A DNA stretch of 64,000 nucleotides. It comes from Gammaproteobacteria bacterium (GTDB lineage: Bacteria > Pseudomonadota > Gammaproteobacteria > Pseudomonadales > Cellvibrionaceae). Of the stretch, positions 7,821 through 16,060 are shown in pieces (the first letter of the stretch is position 1; each line of letters starts with the position of its first letter). The position numbers were made by a program, and so were the translations under genes. The stretch covers positions 1 through 64,000 of the forward strand of contig SEBV01000010.1 of assembly GCA_004172865.1 (NCBI GenBank), given 5' to 3'. The notes beneath the pieces are model-generated. The model did no database searches and was not told the origin of the DNA. It saw nothing but the letters and a program-made list of their open reading frames with translations.

Positions 7821-9431
7821 TTATGGTTTAAGAAGCCACGACAACGGTCGCCATAATCTTTTGCGTGCCTTCTGATATGCGTATCGCCGTATGATAGACA
7901 GAGGAGAGTCCGCACCTCTTGTTTTCAGCCCCATTGCCGCGCGAATAAGTAAGAAGGGCCCGTTAAAGATTAAACTTTTGTAAATAGTTAATATCACTAT
8001 CAAAAGCATCAACCAGACTGCGGACTTAAGATCTTCCGCTCCGATATGCCACAATTCCTTTGCTATTGATAGCCAACTCGGCATAGCTACCATTACCGCA
8101 ACAGCGAACACTATTGACACGCAGCACAACATTGCTGCGAATACGTAAACATAGCGCGGAACACTTTTTTTAAGGCGAACTTGATGTCGAAAGAGATTTC
8201 TTCTCCATTTACAATAAGCTAGTGCTACTGGGGATTTTTTTACTCTTTGATAAAAGGTTGTTAATCGACAAAAAGTGGTAATGCTATATTCATTCGTATG
8301 TCTAAAAAAATTCCTAAGCCAATTGCATATTTTGATCAATGAAATACGAAATTTTGGTGTGGGAGGACCAGCAAGTGAACGGGTTGAATTTGAGATTTTT
8401 CCTCCAGGAATAAAACTTAAAAACATATAGAAATACCACCTGATATTAGGACTTTTTTTCGATGATTTTATTTTGGAATCTAGCTTCACTGATTCAGACC
8501 AAAGCACCGATAAAGTTTTGTGGAGGGGAGCGATAGCTATCGCAGCGTTGGTGTCATAACGGTATTCAGGAGCAAATCTTACTGTATCAAAAGGAACAGG
8601 ATGGCATGACGACGAACGAAGATTCTCACATTCATAGGTGTTAAATTTTTTCGCATCGGCCATGAAATCTGTATTGATAAAGCTTCCGATGATAGATAAA
8701 TCATGATATTGCCTAGCAAAAGACTTTTGATCCACTAAAAAAGAGTATCTTCGGTAAAGCTCGTCAATCGTCCGGCAAAATCCTTCCAAGATCGCCTCTT
8801 TTTTAAGATAGTCGTTATGGGTACTACATTCTAATTTTGCAAAATCTAATTGTGAAATTACAGTTTGAAGATTTACGGCTATTTCTCTTTCATAATCGTT
8901 TAAATCTTCCTGATAAAATGAGGCGTTGCTCTCCACTACAAAAATAAATATTGCACACAGACCTACCAAATACCAAACATGATCATATGCATCCTTAAAT
9001 CCTCGATAGATCTTGAAACAGTGAACAAATAACGTAAAAAAAGACCATCCGAAGATGAGCATACATAAAACATTGAGAAGCGTTGAGCCAACTTCACCAA
9101 CATATTTTATTCCACTACTCATGTAAAAGACGTCAGGAATGTTTATTGGTATGGTAATGATCCCTAATATGGAAAGAATCCCTGGCAAAAGCCATAAAAA
9201 CAATACAACAACTCCAGCACTCTTTCGCAATGAAAAACAAGCGAGCACGCTAAGGAACGGAGTTATGATGAAAATAGAAGGATAAACTTCAAACATGGAT
9301 CGAATTAAAATGAAAGCCACGCCCTGATCTATTTCTGTGAGAATACTGTTGGTGTTTTGCTTGAAAGAAAAATGGGCTGTCGAATAAAGAGAAATATAAG
9401 GTGAGAAAAAACTTAACAGAATCGCATCCAT
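7821..9431 (-). CDS. Multi-pass membrane protein of unknown function
   Basis: This 536-aa integral membrane protein has two hydrophobic helices in residues 35-95, two more at about 115-185, a long polar middle part (about 190-450) with conserved-looking Cys and Arg clusters, and two C-terminal helices (about 455-520). The frame opens earlier at a TTG (9455), but GGGGAG at 9440-9445 sits correctly for ATG 9431, so I use that start. It is the last gene of a three-gene leftward operon, five bases after the preceding stop. I recognise no family. The layout, a membrane protein with a large soluble domain and two small partners, would fit a sensor or effector. Confidence 0.65.
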   Translation of the reverse strand: MDAILLSFFSPYISLYSTAHFSFKQNTNSILTEIDQGVAFILIRSMFEVYPSIFIITPFLSVLACFSLRKSAGVVVLFLWLLPGILSILGIITIPINIPDVFYMSSGIKYVGEVGSTLLNVLCMLIFGWSFFTLFVHCFKIYRGFKDAYDHVWYLVGLCAIFIFVVESNASFYQEDLNDYEREIAVNLQTVISQLDFAKLECSTHNDYLKKEAILEGFCRTIDELYRRYSFLVDQKSFARQYHDLSIIGSFINTDFMADAKKFNTYECENLRSSSCHPVPFDTVRFAPEYRYDTNAAIAIAPLHKTLSVLWSESVKLDSKIKSSKKSPNIRWYFYMFLSFIPGGKISNSTRSLAGPPTPKFRISLIKICNWLRNFFRHTNEYSITTFCRLTTFYQRVKKSPVALAYCKWRRNLFRHQVRLKKSVPRYVYVFAAMLCCVSIVFAVAVMVAMPSWLSIAKELWHIGAEDLKSAVWLMLLIVILTIYKSLIFNGPFLLIRAAMGLKTRGADSPLSIIRRYAYQKARKRLWRPLSWLLKP

Positions 9432-9436
9432 AGTAA

Positions 9437-9796
9437 TTAACTCCCCATTCCGCAATCCGCACTGAAAAGATAATTGTGCACCAACCTTGTTGTCTCACCG
9501 GTATACGTAAATATCCTGTGCATAGCTGACATGGGATCGGTGTAAGGTGAAATAAGCTCGACTTTTTGCCACAGAGTATCTGTGACATATGCCCCCTCGT
9601 AACTTACACAGACAACGATTTTATCGGGTTTGCCTTCACTGAAAGGAAAATCAATTATCCTTCGCCCGCCACTTCCAACAAGCGCTTGCATTTCCTGACG
9701 TGGAATATGAACGGTTTTACCGTCTAGGTGCACATAGAATTCCGTATAAAAATTATCGAGTGATGATGAGTTTTTATTCTCGAAAATTGCTGACAT
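9437..9796 (-). CDS. Small soluble protein in a membrane-protein operon
   Basis: This 119-aa protein starts at ATG 9796 (AAGGG just upstream) rather than the TTG at 9826, though the frame is open from there. It has a beta-rich look, with FYVHLDGKTVHIP, GSGGRRIIDFPF and KIVVCVSYEGAYV. It has no signal peptide or membrane segment. Its 5' end overlaps the upstream gene by 23 bases, and its stop lies five bases before the downstream ATG, so the three are tightly coupled. The function is unknown. The overlap makes a fusion-like partnership with the membrane protein likely. Confidence 0.55.
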   Translation of the reverse strand: MSAIFENKNSSSLDNFYTEFYVHLDGKTVHIPRQEMQALVGSGGRRIIDFPFSEGKPDKIVVCVSYEGAYVTDTLWQKVELISPYTDPMSAMHRIFTYTGETTRLVHNYLFSADCGMGS

Positions 9797-9959
9797 TTTT
9801 CCCTTTGGAGACGACGATTGATTCAAGATTTATCGTCGGAATTGTATTAGTTAGCGTTAAGGAAAATCCCCACAATGTAATCACGCCACCTAGAAAGCTC
9901 AGTGTATGGGAACCATACTTTTTAAATAGTCCTGATTTTGTGAGAGATCGCCTGAACAT
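9774..9959 (-). CDS. Small single-pass membrane protein, first gene of operon
   Basis: This 61-aa protein has a basic N-terminus (MFRRSLTKSGLFKKYGSH) followed by one hydrophobic helix, LSFLGGVITLWGFSLTL, and a polar tail, predicting an inner-membrane anchor with the N-terminus inside. The start is secure: AAAGGAGG ends six bases before ATG 9959, the best Shine-Dalgarno in this part of the window. The end overlaps the next gene. It opens the three-gene operon that ends at 7821. Confidence 0.6.
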   Translation of the reverse strand: MFRRSLTKSGLFKKYGSHTLSFLGGVITLWGFSLTLTNTIPTINLESIVVSKGKNVSNFRE

Positions 9960-10232
9960 AAAAACCTCCTTTAAGATGAAATGATGAAGATCGAAATGCT
10001 GTATTTAGATACAGTAGTTGGAATTTAGCATATTGGTATATGCGCAACCAGTTTGAGGGGAATTTTGGCGCCAACAATTAACACCACTAAATTTTACGTC
10101 GCTTGTTAGAAGTTTTATTTTTGAGCAACGTAATTAGCGGAAACTATGTAGAAGTAATGGTAAAATCGACGGCTCTGAAAGATGATGAATAGGAACTGCA
10201 ACTTAAAGGCAGCCGTTAACCCTAGCAATTTT

Positions 10233-10856
10233 CTAATAAATATTATTCATAACCTGAAGAAGTGATTGGATAACAATAGGATTTGTTTGCCCCGAACCAC
10301 GCTGCAAATGCAATGCGCGAAATCCATAATTTAAAGGCCCTTCAACATCAGCCAGAAACGTATCGCCAACGAAAAGGATCTCGCTTGGGGTAGACTCACT
10401 TTTACTGACAATATCATCATAAATTTCAAGCTCCGGTTTAATTGCCCCAACCTCGTAGCTCAAACATTTTATGAAGTCATAATCTGACAGCAGCCTGTCA
10501 ACTGCCTCTCCGTACGGCTTCGCTAAATTTGAACAGAGCGCGACCTTAATTTCTTTTTTAGCCAGCGCGTCCAATACGGGAGCGACATCGTCGAACAGTG
10601 TGAGTAAAGTAAGCTCCTCCGCCAATTCTCTGTAAAATTGTTCGAGCATGTCTAATGGAATGGATATTCCCATATGTTCAAAAATCCTTTCCGGTGGCAG
10701 GTTCTGTGTCATTAATAACCGGGCATCATCCTGACGAGGTTTACGCCCCGCGTCTTTGGCATATTTCAATACCTTTCGATAGGGATGATTTTTGACTGAC
10801 ATTCGTACGAGCGTACCGAAGACGTCAAATGCTACTACTTGAATCGCTTTACTCAC
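10233..10856 (-). CDS. HAD family hydrolase, 207 aa (paralogue 2)
   Basis: This close paralogue of the 3365 product has the same length. Motif I is FDVFGTLV (Asp about 10), motif II ALCSNLAKPYGEAVD, motif III Lys in AIKPELEIY, and motif IV LFVGDTFLADVEGP. Shared cap features are HPYRKVLKYA, DDARLLM and TLLTLFDDV. It is transcribed away from the ParS-like gene at 11036, and about 180 bp separates the two starts, so the promoters may be co-regulated. The substrate is unknown. The repeated neighbourhood of this HAD family and the ParS-like family is the main reason to think they work together. Confidence 0.85.
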   Translation of the reverse strand: MSKAIQVVAFDVFGTLVRMSVKNHPYRKVLKYAKDAGRKPRQDDARLLMTQNLPPERIFEHMGISIPLDMLEQFYRELAEELTLLTLFDDVAPVLDALAKKEIKVALCSNLAKPYGEAVDRLLSDYDFIKCLSYEVGAIKPELEIYDDIVSKSESTPSEILFVGDTFLADVEGPLNYGFRALHLQRGSGQTNPIVIQSLLQVMNNIY

Positions 10857-10967
10857 ATTGAATACCTACTCTGCGCCTTATCACTCAAATCTATTAACAC
10901 TTCAGCGACGCGTCAAAACGTCCAAGTCCCAAAGCTGACAAGACTTAGAGCATGACCGTCGTTCCTA

Positions 10968-11009
10968 TTGACAACAAACGTCATAACTACGCTATACTGT
11001 ATGCATAGC
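10968..11009 (+). promoter_or_regulatory. Promoter with imperfect palindrome upstream of ParS-like gene
   Basis: TTGACA (10968-10973) and TATACT (10993-10998) are separated by 19 bp. Overlapping the -10 box, GCTATAC TGTAT GCATAGC (10991-11009) is an imperfect inverted repeat. A near-identical arrangement (TTGACA, 19 bp, CGCTATACTGTAT) precedes the paralogue at 39638. Conservation across two loci 28 kb apart suggests an autoregulatory operator for this family. Confidence 0.6.
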
Positions 11010-11035
11010 CAGCAATAAAATCAATGGTGACGATA

Positions 11036-11455
11036 ATGGACAAGCCTACCGTAAGTTTAGTTAGCGATGTGACTCAGGAACACCTAATAACCGGCATCCT
11101 TTGGATTACCAAGATGGGTAGTCCCGAACGGTGGAATCTGACGGCAGAGGAAATAGCGGCCTTATTAGGTGGATTCACAGTCGACACTTATCAGGAAATG
11201 CTTTGCCGAGCCGAGGGTGGACTGCCAATCACAATGACCCCAGACACGGTTGAAAGGTTGAGCCTGTTCCTTGGGATTTGGAAAGCGCTGCAATTATTAG
11301 TGCCGCATGAACGGCCAGACTTGGCCTTTGCCTGGTTTAACAAGACAAACAGTTCGCCAATCCTGCAAAACAGGTCAATTAAACATTATCTACTTGAAAA
11401 CAACACCCTTGAAAGCTTTTATACGGTTAGAGATTACTTAAATTCTAATCGCTGA
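11036..11455 (+). CDS. ParS/MbcA-like antitoxin-type protein (paralogue 2)
   Basis: This 139-aa protein has an HTH-like N-terminal half (about 15-50: LITGILWITKM, then RWNLTAEEIAALLG), a helix ERLSLFLGIWKAL, and a C-terminal DUF2384-like segment (WFNKTNSSP, RSIKHYLLENNTLESF). In Xre/MbcA/ParS antitoxins this half binds the toxin. I start it at ATG 11036, not 11024: GGTGA is well placed, and the start then matches the paralogue (MDKP against MNEP). A palindromic promoter lies just upstream. A truncated exonuclease follows 43 bases downstream and a HAD hydrolase is divergent. No RES toxin is present. Confidence 0.65.
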   Translation: MDKPTVSLVSDVTQEHLITGILWITKMGSPERWNLTAEEIAALLGGFTVDTYQEMLCRAEGGLPITMTPDTVERLSLFLGIWKALQLLVPHERPDLAFAWFNKTNSSPILQNRSIKHYLLENNTLESFYTVRDYLNSNR

Positions 11456-11498
11456 TTGATCGAGCAACCGCGAACATTTCTCCGGTGAAAGCATATCA

Positions 11499-11843
11499 AT
11501 GGATACTCAGTCGCCACCTCAAGATGAAAAAAATAACGTCCACGCTTGGGCCAGTTGGGGAAAGTTTGATGCATCTCAGTTTATGCGTGAGTGTAATCTG
11601 AAAACGTTTATAAATCCGATGACGAAGATACAACATTTAAATGTGAAGCAGTTTTTTGCGCGGAAATTTGGACATCGTATAGGGCTGAGTCGTGCGCTAG
11701 GACTCCGTGGCCTAACATTCGATGGGCGTCAGCACAGCGGCATTGATGATTCAAAAAATCTTGGCCGACTACTCGCGTGTGAAACCGTATTAAGAGAAGC
11801 GGTTCTGAAGCGAATCACTTCTGCAAAGACACAGGAAGAATAG
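11499..11843 (+). pseudogene. 5'-truncated DEDDh 3'-5' exonuclease
   Basis: This 114-aa product matches only the C-terminal half of ERI1/KapD-like DEDDh exonucleases: SWGKFDASQFMRECN (motif II Asp), HLNVKQFFARKFG, and GRQHSGIDDSKNLGRLL (motif III His and Asp). The first 80 or so residues of the family, including motif I (DxE), are missing, and residues 1-15 are unrelated. It should therefore be inactive as a nuclease. A GGTGAAAG sequence precedes ATG 11499, so a short product may still be made. A scrap of the same C-terminus survives behind the paralogous ParS-like gene (40113-40178). Confidence 0.7.
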
Positions 11844-12339
11844 TTAGTTTGGTTTACAACGCTCGCTGCTACAAGGTTCTTAACCAAACTCGAAACAAAC
11901 CAGCTTATTTTTTGCTGCAATAACTAGCAATACAGCTGTGAAATATTTCGCCGCTTTTCTGTTTTGAAATATAGCGCCACCGAGAAGGAGTCTAATGGAA
12001 GATCATTAAATTTTGATATGACTTGCAGTTAGCGGCTTAACTGTAACATATACAGGACCTTGCAATTCGTAACAACAGTATGCCCCTGGATCACAAATTA
12101 CTTTATCGCATGTCCTAGCTGTTTGAGCCATTGCGGGTAATCAAATGCATTTCCGAGCAAGATGAGCGCTCGGCTTCGTGTATGTAGCGAGGTTTGGATG
12201 ACTAAAGCTTTCTATCCACGAAATACTTCGGGAGACAGCACTTAGAATCTAAACATTTCGGCATTTGCTCAGCTACACTCTATAGTCCCCATTCAGGGAT
12301 AAGCACAGAATTAGTGAAACGAGATATTTGGGTCTAGAA
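11844..12339. other. Intergenic region with little content
   Basis: About 500 bp between two rightward genes. One short leftward cysteine-containing frame (12006-12131) is listed separately. I see no promoter or repeat that I can support. Confidence 0.45.
12006..12131 (-). CDS. Possible 41-aa cysteine-containing peptide
   Basis: The frame MAQTARTCDKVICDPGAYCC... runs 41 codons to TAA at 12006. Four cysteines cluster in the first half, reminiscent of a small disulphide or metal-binding peptide. No ribosome binding site is visible and the frame is short, so chance is a real alternative. It may also be a fragment of a decayed gene. Confidence 0.22.
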   Translation of the reverse strand: MAQTARTCDKVICDPGAYCCYELQGPVYVTVKPLTASHIKI

Positions 12340-13521
12340 ATGGAAAACTCTCGCAGCGAAAAAACATCAGCATTTGAAAAATTTAAAAAGTTGAAAGTCG
12401 AGCTAAGCAGCTCGATTGATAAACTTTCCCCAGTCATCAGTATTGTCGTTATAGTCTTGATCGGGATATATGCCTCCGTGAGGGCCACCCTCTTGGGAAA
12501 CACCTTTCCGTTCTCCTGCTGGAAATATGGGGGAGATTGCATAAGCCTATCTTGGGAAGTGATCACTTTTTATGCCATCTTAGTTCCATTAATCGCCATC
12601 GTATGGAAACAAACAGTTTTTACTCAGAAGGAAAAAGATTTTACTGAGAAACTACTTCAAGAAACACAGCAACTAGTTAAGGTTGCCCCTCCGATTCATT
12701 TACTGAAATACTCTCAGAGAAGGTATATCCAGCTAACGAACATGTTCAACTCAATTCGAGATGAAGAAAATATCACGGACAAAGAGCTTGAAGAATGCTT
12801 AAGGTTAGCTCTCCGAGCGATGATCGATATAGCCTACTATTGGGACACGCACAAAGAGCGAAGAGAAAAAGGAGATAAAATTTACAGTGCGTCCATCATG
12901 AGAGCCATTCCCTCAGCCTGGTTCGCAGATAAGGATATGTTCCAAACTGTACTGCTAAAAAACTCAAAATTTATAGAAGTTAACGACCTATTAAGCGATA
13001 CACCACCTTCAAAATTTGAATTCTACCTCTCAACGGAGGAGAACTTGAGGACTAGCAACGAGTCACAGTCGCTTGGTCACCTCGCTGACACCGTTGACCC
13101 CATTATTTTTGGAGCTAATCGCCAGCAGACCGCGTCAAATCTAGGGCTCATTCCTGAAGCTCCATTTGCTTTTTTTTATGGCAAAAATCAATATGTTTCT
13201 GATACATCAAAAATAGCGCTTACCTGCGGGACTGACGAATATTTGAAACAATTTCAGTCGATGATTGATAATTACTATGAAAAATCAAAGGTTAATAAAT
13301 CAATCCTATCCACACCTATTCCTATCGATGATTCTGCCGAAAACCATAGTTATAGTGCGGTGATTAATCTCTATAGCGACAGCCCGAACTTATTGGGCGG
13401 AAGGTTGGAAACTTGTGAGCATTTCGTCAGTCTAGTATCTCCGATCATCGTATTAATTGATTCGCTTATGGAATTGTTTTTAACACAAAAATCGAGCACA
13501 GAAACTGCTACTACGCTATAA
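12340..13521 (+). CDS. Two-TM membrane protein with GAF-like sensory domain
   Basis: This 393-aa protein has a polar, lysine-rich N-terminus, then two membrane helices (about 35-50, ISIVVIVLIGIYASV, and about 75-93, VITFYAILVPLIAIVW). A coiled region and a large cytoplasmic part follow. The segment from about 150 onward resembles a GAF domain: CLRLALRAMIDIAYYW, KIYSASIMRAIP, and the late strand pair SILSTPIPID and SAVINLYSDSP. Such TM-GAF proteins occur in prokaryotic conflict systems as sensors. ATG 12340 is preferred over TTG 12328, but neither has a strong site. The 60-aa gene at 13554 follows in the same unit. Confidence 0.55.
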   Translation: MENSRSEKTSAFEKFKKLKVELSSSIDKLSPVISIVVIVLIGIYASVRATLLGNTFPFSCWKYGGDCISLSWEVITFYAILVPLIAIVWKQTVFTQKEKDFTEKLLQETQQLVKVAPPIHLLKYSQRRYIQLTNMFNSIRDEENITDKELEECLRLALRAMIDIAYYWDTHKERREKGDKIYSASIMRAIPSAWFADKDMFQTVLLKNSKFIEVNDLLSDTPPSKFEFYLSTEENLRTSNESQSLGHLADTVDPIIFGANRQQTASNLGLIPEAPFAFFYGKNQYVSDTSKIALTCGTDEYLKQFQSMIDNYYEKSKVNKSILSTPIPIDDSAENHSYSAVINLYSDSPNLLGGRLETCEHFVSLVSPIIVLIDSLMELFLTQKSSTETATTL

Positions 13522-13553
13522 TTCAAATACATTGATCACTACTGGAGGCATGT

Positions 13554-13736
13554 ATGTCTACATCTAACCTACCCAATCGTCCTCCTGCGATACCTAGAAA
13601 ACATGCACTGTCTGGCGTGACTGTGACATCAGGCCCAAGTAGCGCAGTGACTGAAAAATTGCGCAAAATATCTGAAGAGATGAGAAAGACAAAGATTTCC
13701 GATTTATCTAGAGAAAGTAGCGTAATGTCTTTGTAA
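13554..13736 (+). CDS. Small basic protein downstream of TM-GAF gene
   Basis: This 60-aa protein is rich in Ser, Pro and Lys with no cysteine and no hydrophobic segment. The second half (VTEKLRKISEEMRKTKISDL) should form a helix. The start is well supported by GGAGG five bases before ATG. It lies 32 bases after the TM-GAF gene and before a terminator hairpin, so it is probably the second gene of that transcript. I recognise no family. It could be a partner or immunity-type protein for the upstream product. Confidence 0.55.
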   Translation: MSTSNLPNRPPAIPRKHALSGVTVTSGPSSAVTEKLRKISEEMRKTKISDLSRESSVMSL

Positions 13737-13779
13737 CCTGACAGTCAATTTTTCTTGTTACGTTTGACTCATGATCTAT

Positions 13780-13801
13780 GCAGGCTCTCACAAGAGCCTG
13801 C
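13780..13801 (+). terminator. Hairpin terminator between converging genes
   Basis: GCAGGCTCT (13780-13788) pairs with AGAGCCTGC (13793-13801) around a 4-base loop, followed by CCTTTAAAATT. It sits between the rightward TM-GAF unit and the leftward KAP gene. The T-tract is weak, so it may serve both directions. Confidence 0.6.
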
Positions 13802-13834
13802 CCTTTAAAATTCGTTTAAAGCCCCAGAGTTATT

Positions 13835-15973
13835 TTAGTCCTCTATCAAGTTAAACCCGTCCGGGTCTTTCCCCGCTAAAATCATTTCAAACTCTTTTAG
13901 AAATTGCGATACCGCCACCTTCGAATCTTCCGGGATTAAATTTGATTTTTGCAATTCAAGTAAACGGGTCTTGCAAGCTTGAAGATCCACATATTTCTCA
14001 AGGTTTTTCGGATTTAATCGGGGGTTGTAGCGATAGGCCCTATCGCCAGAAGCATGAGATCTTGTGTAGGAAAGAAATTTCGTCAAAAATATTGGCAACA
14101 ACAAATCCGAGGCAACTACAGCTTCACACCACATCTTTGCTTCCTTCGAATCTCCCCATTCAAACCAGGCCCAGAGCAAACTCGTAAATTTTTCATTACT
14201 TAAAAGTTGTCCCTCGGGCACTTTTATCTTGAAGTTTTTAATCCAACTAGCTTTCAGTAGTTCGAGAGAATCAATATTCGAATGAGCACGTGCTCCGCCA
14301 TTCTGTGATGGTTTGGAGAGAACGTCTTCCTGAAGAGATAGATAGTATCGCTGAGTTTCTATTCCTCTGCCTTTTTCAAATGCTTGAATAAGAAGATCAA
14401 ACCAATCTACTGAAGCAATACGAGCAGCCAGCCCATCAATAATCCAATAAATTCGAAGCGCATTTCCAAAGTCAAATGTACTGCGAATATCCTCGTTCAA
14501 AATATAATCACCCATATCAAATAAAACATTTATGAATACTGGCGCGTGTTCAATAGGTATGTCTTTTTCAACATGATCCAACAATCGTTCAAGCATCACT
14601 CGCGCCTTTGAAAGCCCATCAAGTCGCACTTCGGAGTTAGCTTTCACCAATGCCTCGCCTAAAAGCTCGGGAGTCGTAGCAAGTTTTAAAAGGCTTAGCA
14701 TTTCACTTCGACTAACCGAGCCAGAAGGAACCGATAAACGGAAATATATTGGAAATATGTCCGGATGGCACGCCCTAGCTTGTTTGCGCCAATCTGAGAG
14801 CCAATCAGCTCCATAACCGCCAGCAATTTTTGGAAATATTCGATCAAGTAACGCTTGGGTGCTTTCGCGATTTTCGTTGGATAGTTGGCTCTTCCACTGC
14901 TCATGAAAAGCTACATTTTCTTGTCGCTCAGCCTGATATTCTCCGTTAGGAGTATGTCCTGAAAACCTATCCTGATTATTGCGGATCACGTTGTAGAGTT
15001 CAGGTGCGAATATCCGTAAAGCCTCTAAAGCTATGAAATCGACAGCATTCACTTCGCCTCGTACCGCTGGATAAGTCACCTCAAGAGTATTGGTAAAACG
15101 AATCACATCTCGCGGGACTTTGAAGTAGGAATCAATTCCATCATGAAAAACATTTGCCCAATAGGTCTGATCGAATAGATCATCTTGGGTATCACCTAGA
15201 ATTTTGTCTAGACGCTTAAATAAAGCTGCCCTCAACGCCATCCTGTCAATTGGCGGAAGTTCAAAGGGTACCTGTATTATTTTTTCAAGATATCTAGCTC
15301 CTGGAAGACCACTTTGTTGCTCTATCGCTCGTGCCGCAACCTCCCTATCGAATGCCAACAAATAGATCACGTTGGGAAAATCGGCTAATGCTTTTATCAC
15401 TGTGAACAGTTGACGAGTTTCCTCAGGAGCAAGCCGGTCAATATCATCTATGATAACGAGAACTTTCGTCTCTGCTTTTCGAAGTATTTCGCTAATACCT
15501 TCTTTAATAGCTGGAACATCCTTTGGTTTACGCTTTGCGAATTTTCCTATCAGGCCACCTATAAGTCCTCCAGCGCCTCCAGTGACGCCGGTCAGATCTA
15601 CGAGGCCTCCCACACCTTCAGCAAAATCGCTGAACAGATCACCGAGCTTTTTAAATTTCTCATTTTTTGCAGGCAGCACAGCCTGCATTTGTCCAAGAAA
15701 AGCTCTTGCCAAATTTTCTTGGCCAGAAAACCACCAAGGGTTAAACACTACTACGACAGGCTGTTCTATTTTTGGGCGCTGCTCCAAAAAATATCTTACA
15801 TAGCTCAGCACTGTAGATTTGCCTGATCCCCAAGGCCCATAAAATGCCATCACCAAACCATCATTATCTGGCTGTGCGCAGATACTTTTGGCGAGGCTTT
15901 CGGCAAACGGCGCGTGGCCAAATAAATCTTCTTTCGGCGTAGTGTTTGGTCGATCAGAAGAGAGGTGAGTCAT
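13835..15973 (-). CDS. KAP family P-loop NTPase
   Basis: This 712-aa protein has Walker A AFYGPWGSGKST near residue 47, VVVVFNPWWFSGQENL, a glycine-rich insert (about 125-150, VGGLVDLTGVTGGAGGL), Walker B KVLVIIDDIDRL near 190, and the KAP C-terminal ATPase region (YLEKIIQVPFELPP, then FKVPRDVIRFTNTLE). KAP NTPases are STAND-like ATPases, often membrane-linked, and common in phage-defence islands. The glycine-rich insert occupies the usual place of the KAP transmembrane hairpin. I start at 15973, where GGAG lies five bases upstream; the frame is open to 16030, but that ATG has no proper site. A C-terminal helical region of about 350 residues is probably for target sensing. Confidence 0.9.
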   Translation of the reverse strand: MTHLSSDRPNTTPKEDLFGHAPFAESLAKSICAQPDNDGLVMAFYGPWGSGKSTVLSYVRYFLEQRPKIEQPVVVVFNPWWFSGQENLARAFLGQMQAVLPAKNEKFKKLGDLFSDFAEGVGGLVDLTGVTGGAGGLIGGLIGKFAKRKPKDVPAIKEGISEILRKAETKVLVIIDDIDRLAPEETRQLFTVIKALADFPNVIYLLAFDREVAARAIEQQSGLPGARYLEKIIQVPFELPPIDRMALRAALFKRLDKILGDTQDDLFDQTYWANVFHDGIDSYFKVPRDVIRFTNTLEVTYPAVRGEVNAVDFIALEALRIFAPELYNVIRNNQDRFSGHTPNGEYQAERQENVAFHEQWKSQLSNENRESTQALLDRIFPKIAGGYGADWLSDWRKQARACHPDIFPIYFRLSVPSGSVSRSEMLSLLKLATTPELLGEALVKANSEVRLDGLSKARVMLERLLDHVEKDIPIEHAPVFINVLFDMGDYILNEDIRSTFDFGNALRIYWIIDGLAARIASVDWFDLLIQAFEKGRGIETQRYYLSLQEDVLSKPSQNGGARAHSNIDSLELLKASWIKNFKIKVPEGQLLSNEKFTSLLWAWFEWGDSKEAKMWCEAVVASDLLLPIFLTKFLSYTRSHASGDRAYRYNPRLNPKNLEKYVDLQACKTRLLELQKSNLIPEDSKVAVSQFLKEFEMILAGKDPDGFNLIED

Positions 15974-16060
15974 ATACGCTCCAATGTTAAAAGCTTTATG
16001 TAGACTAGCAGCAGAGCCAATAATCAGCATCCTTGCTGATTAACGATCTATTGACGACTT

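Noticed and set aside
9431-9455. Earlier TTG start for the large membrane protein
   Set aside because: The extension would place the GGGGAG site inside the coding region; ATG 9431 is correctly spaced behind it.
15410-15826. Rightward frames of 117 and 138 codons over the KAP gene
   Set aside because: They are antisense to the Walker A to Walker B part of the KAP gene, whose motifs are unmistakable; no ribosome binding site.
15974-16030. Earlier ATG start for the KAP NTPase
   Set aside because: AAGG touches that ATG directly; ATG 15973 has GGAG at proper distance and begins close to the conserved domain.
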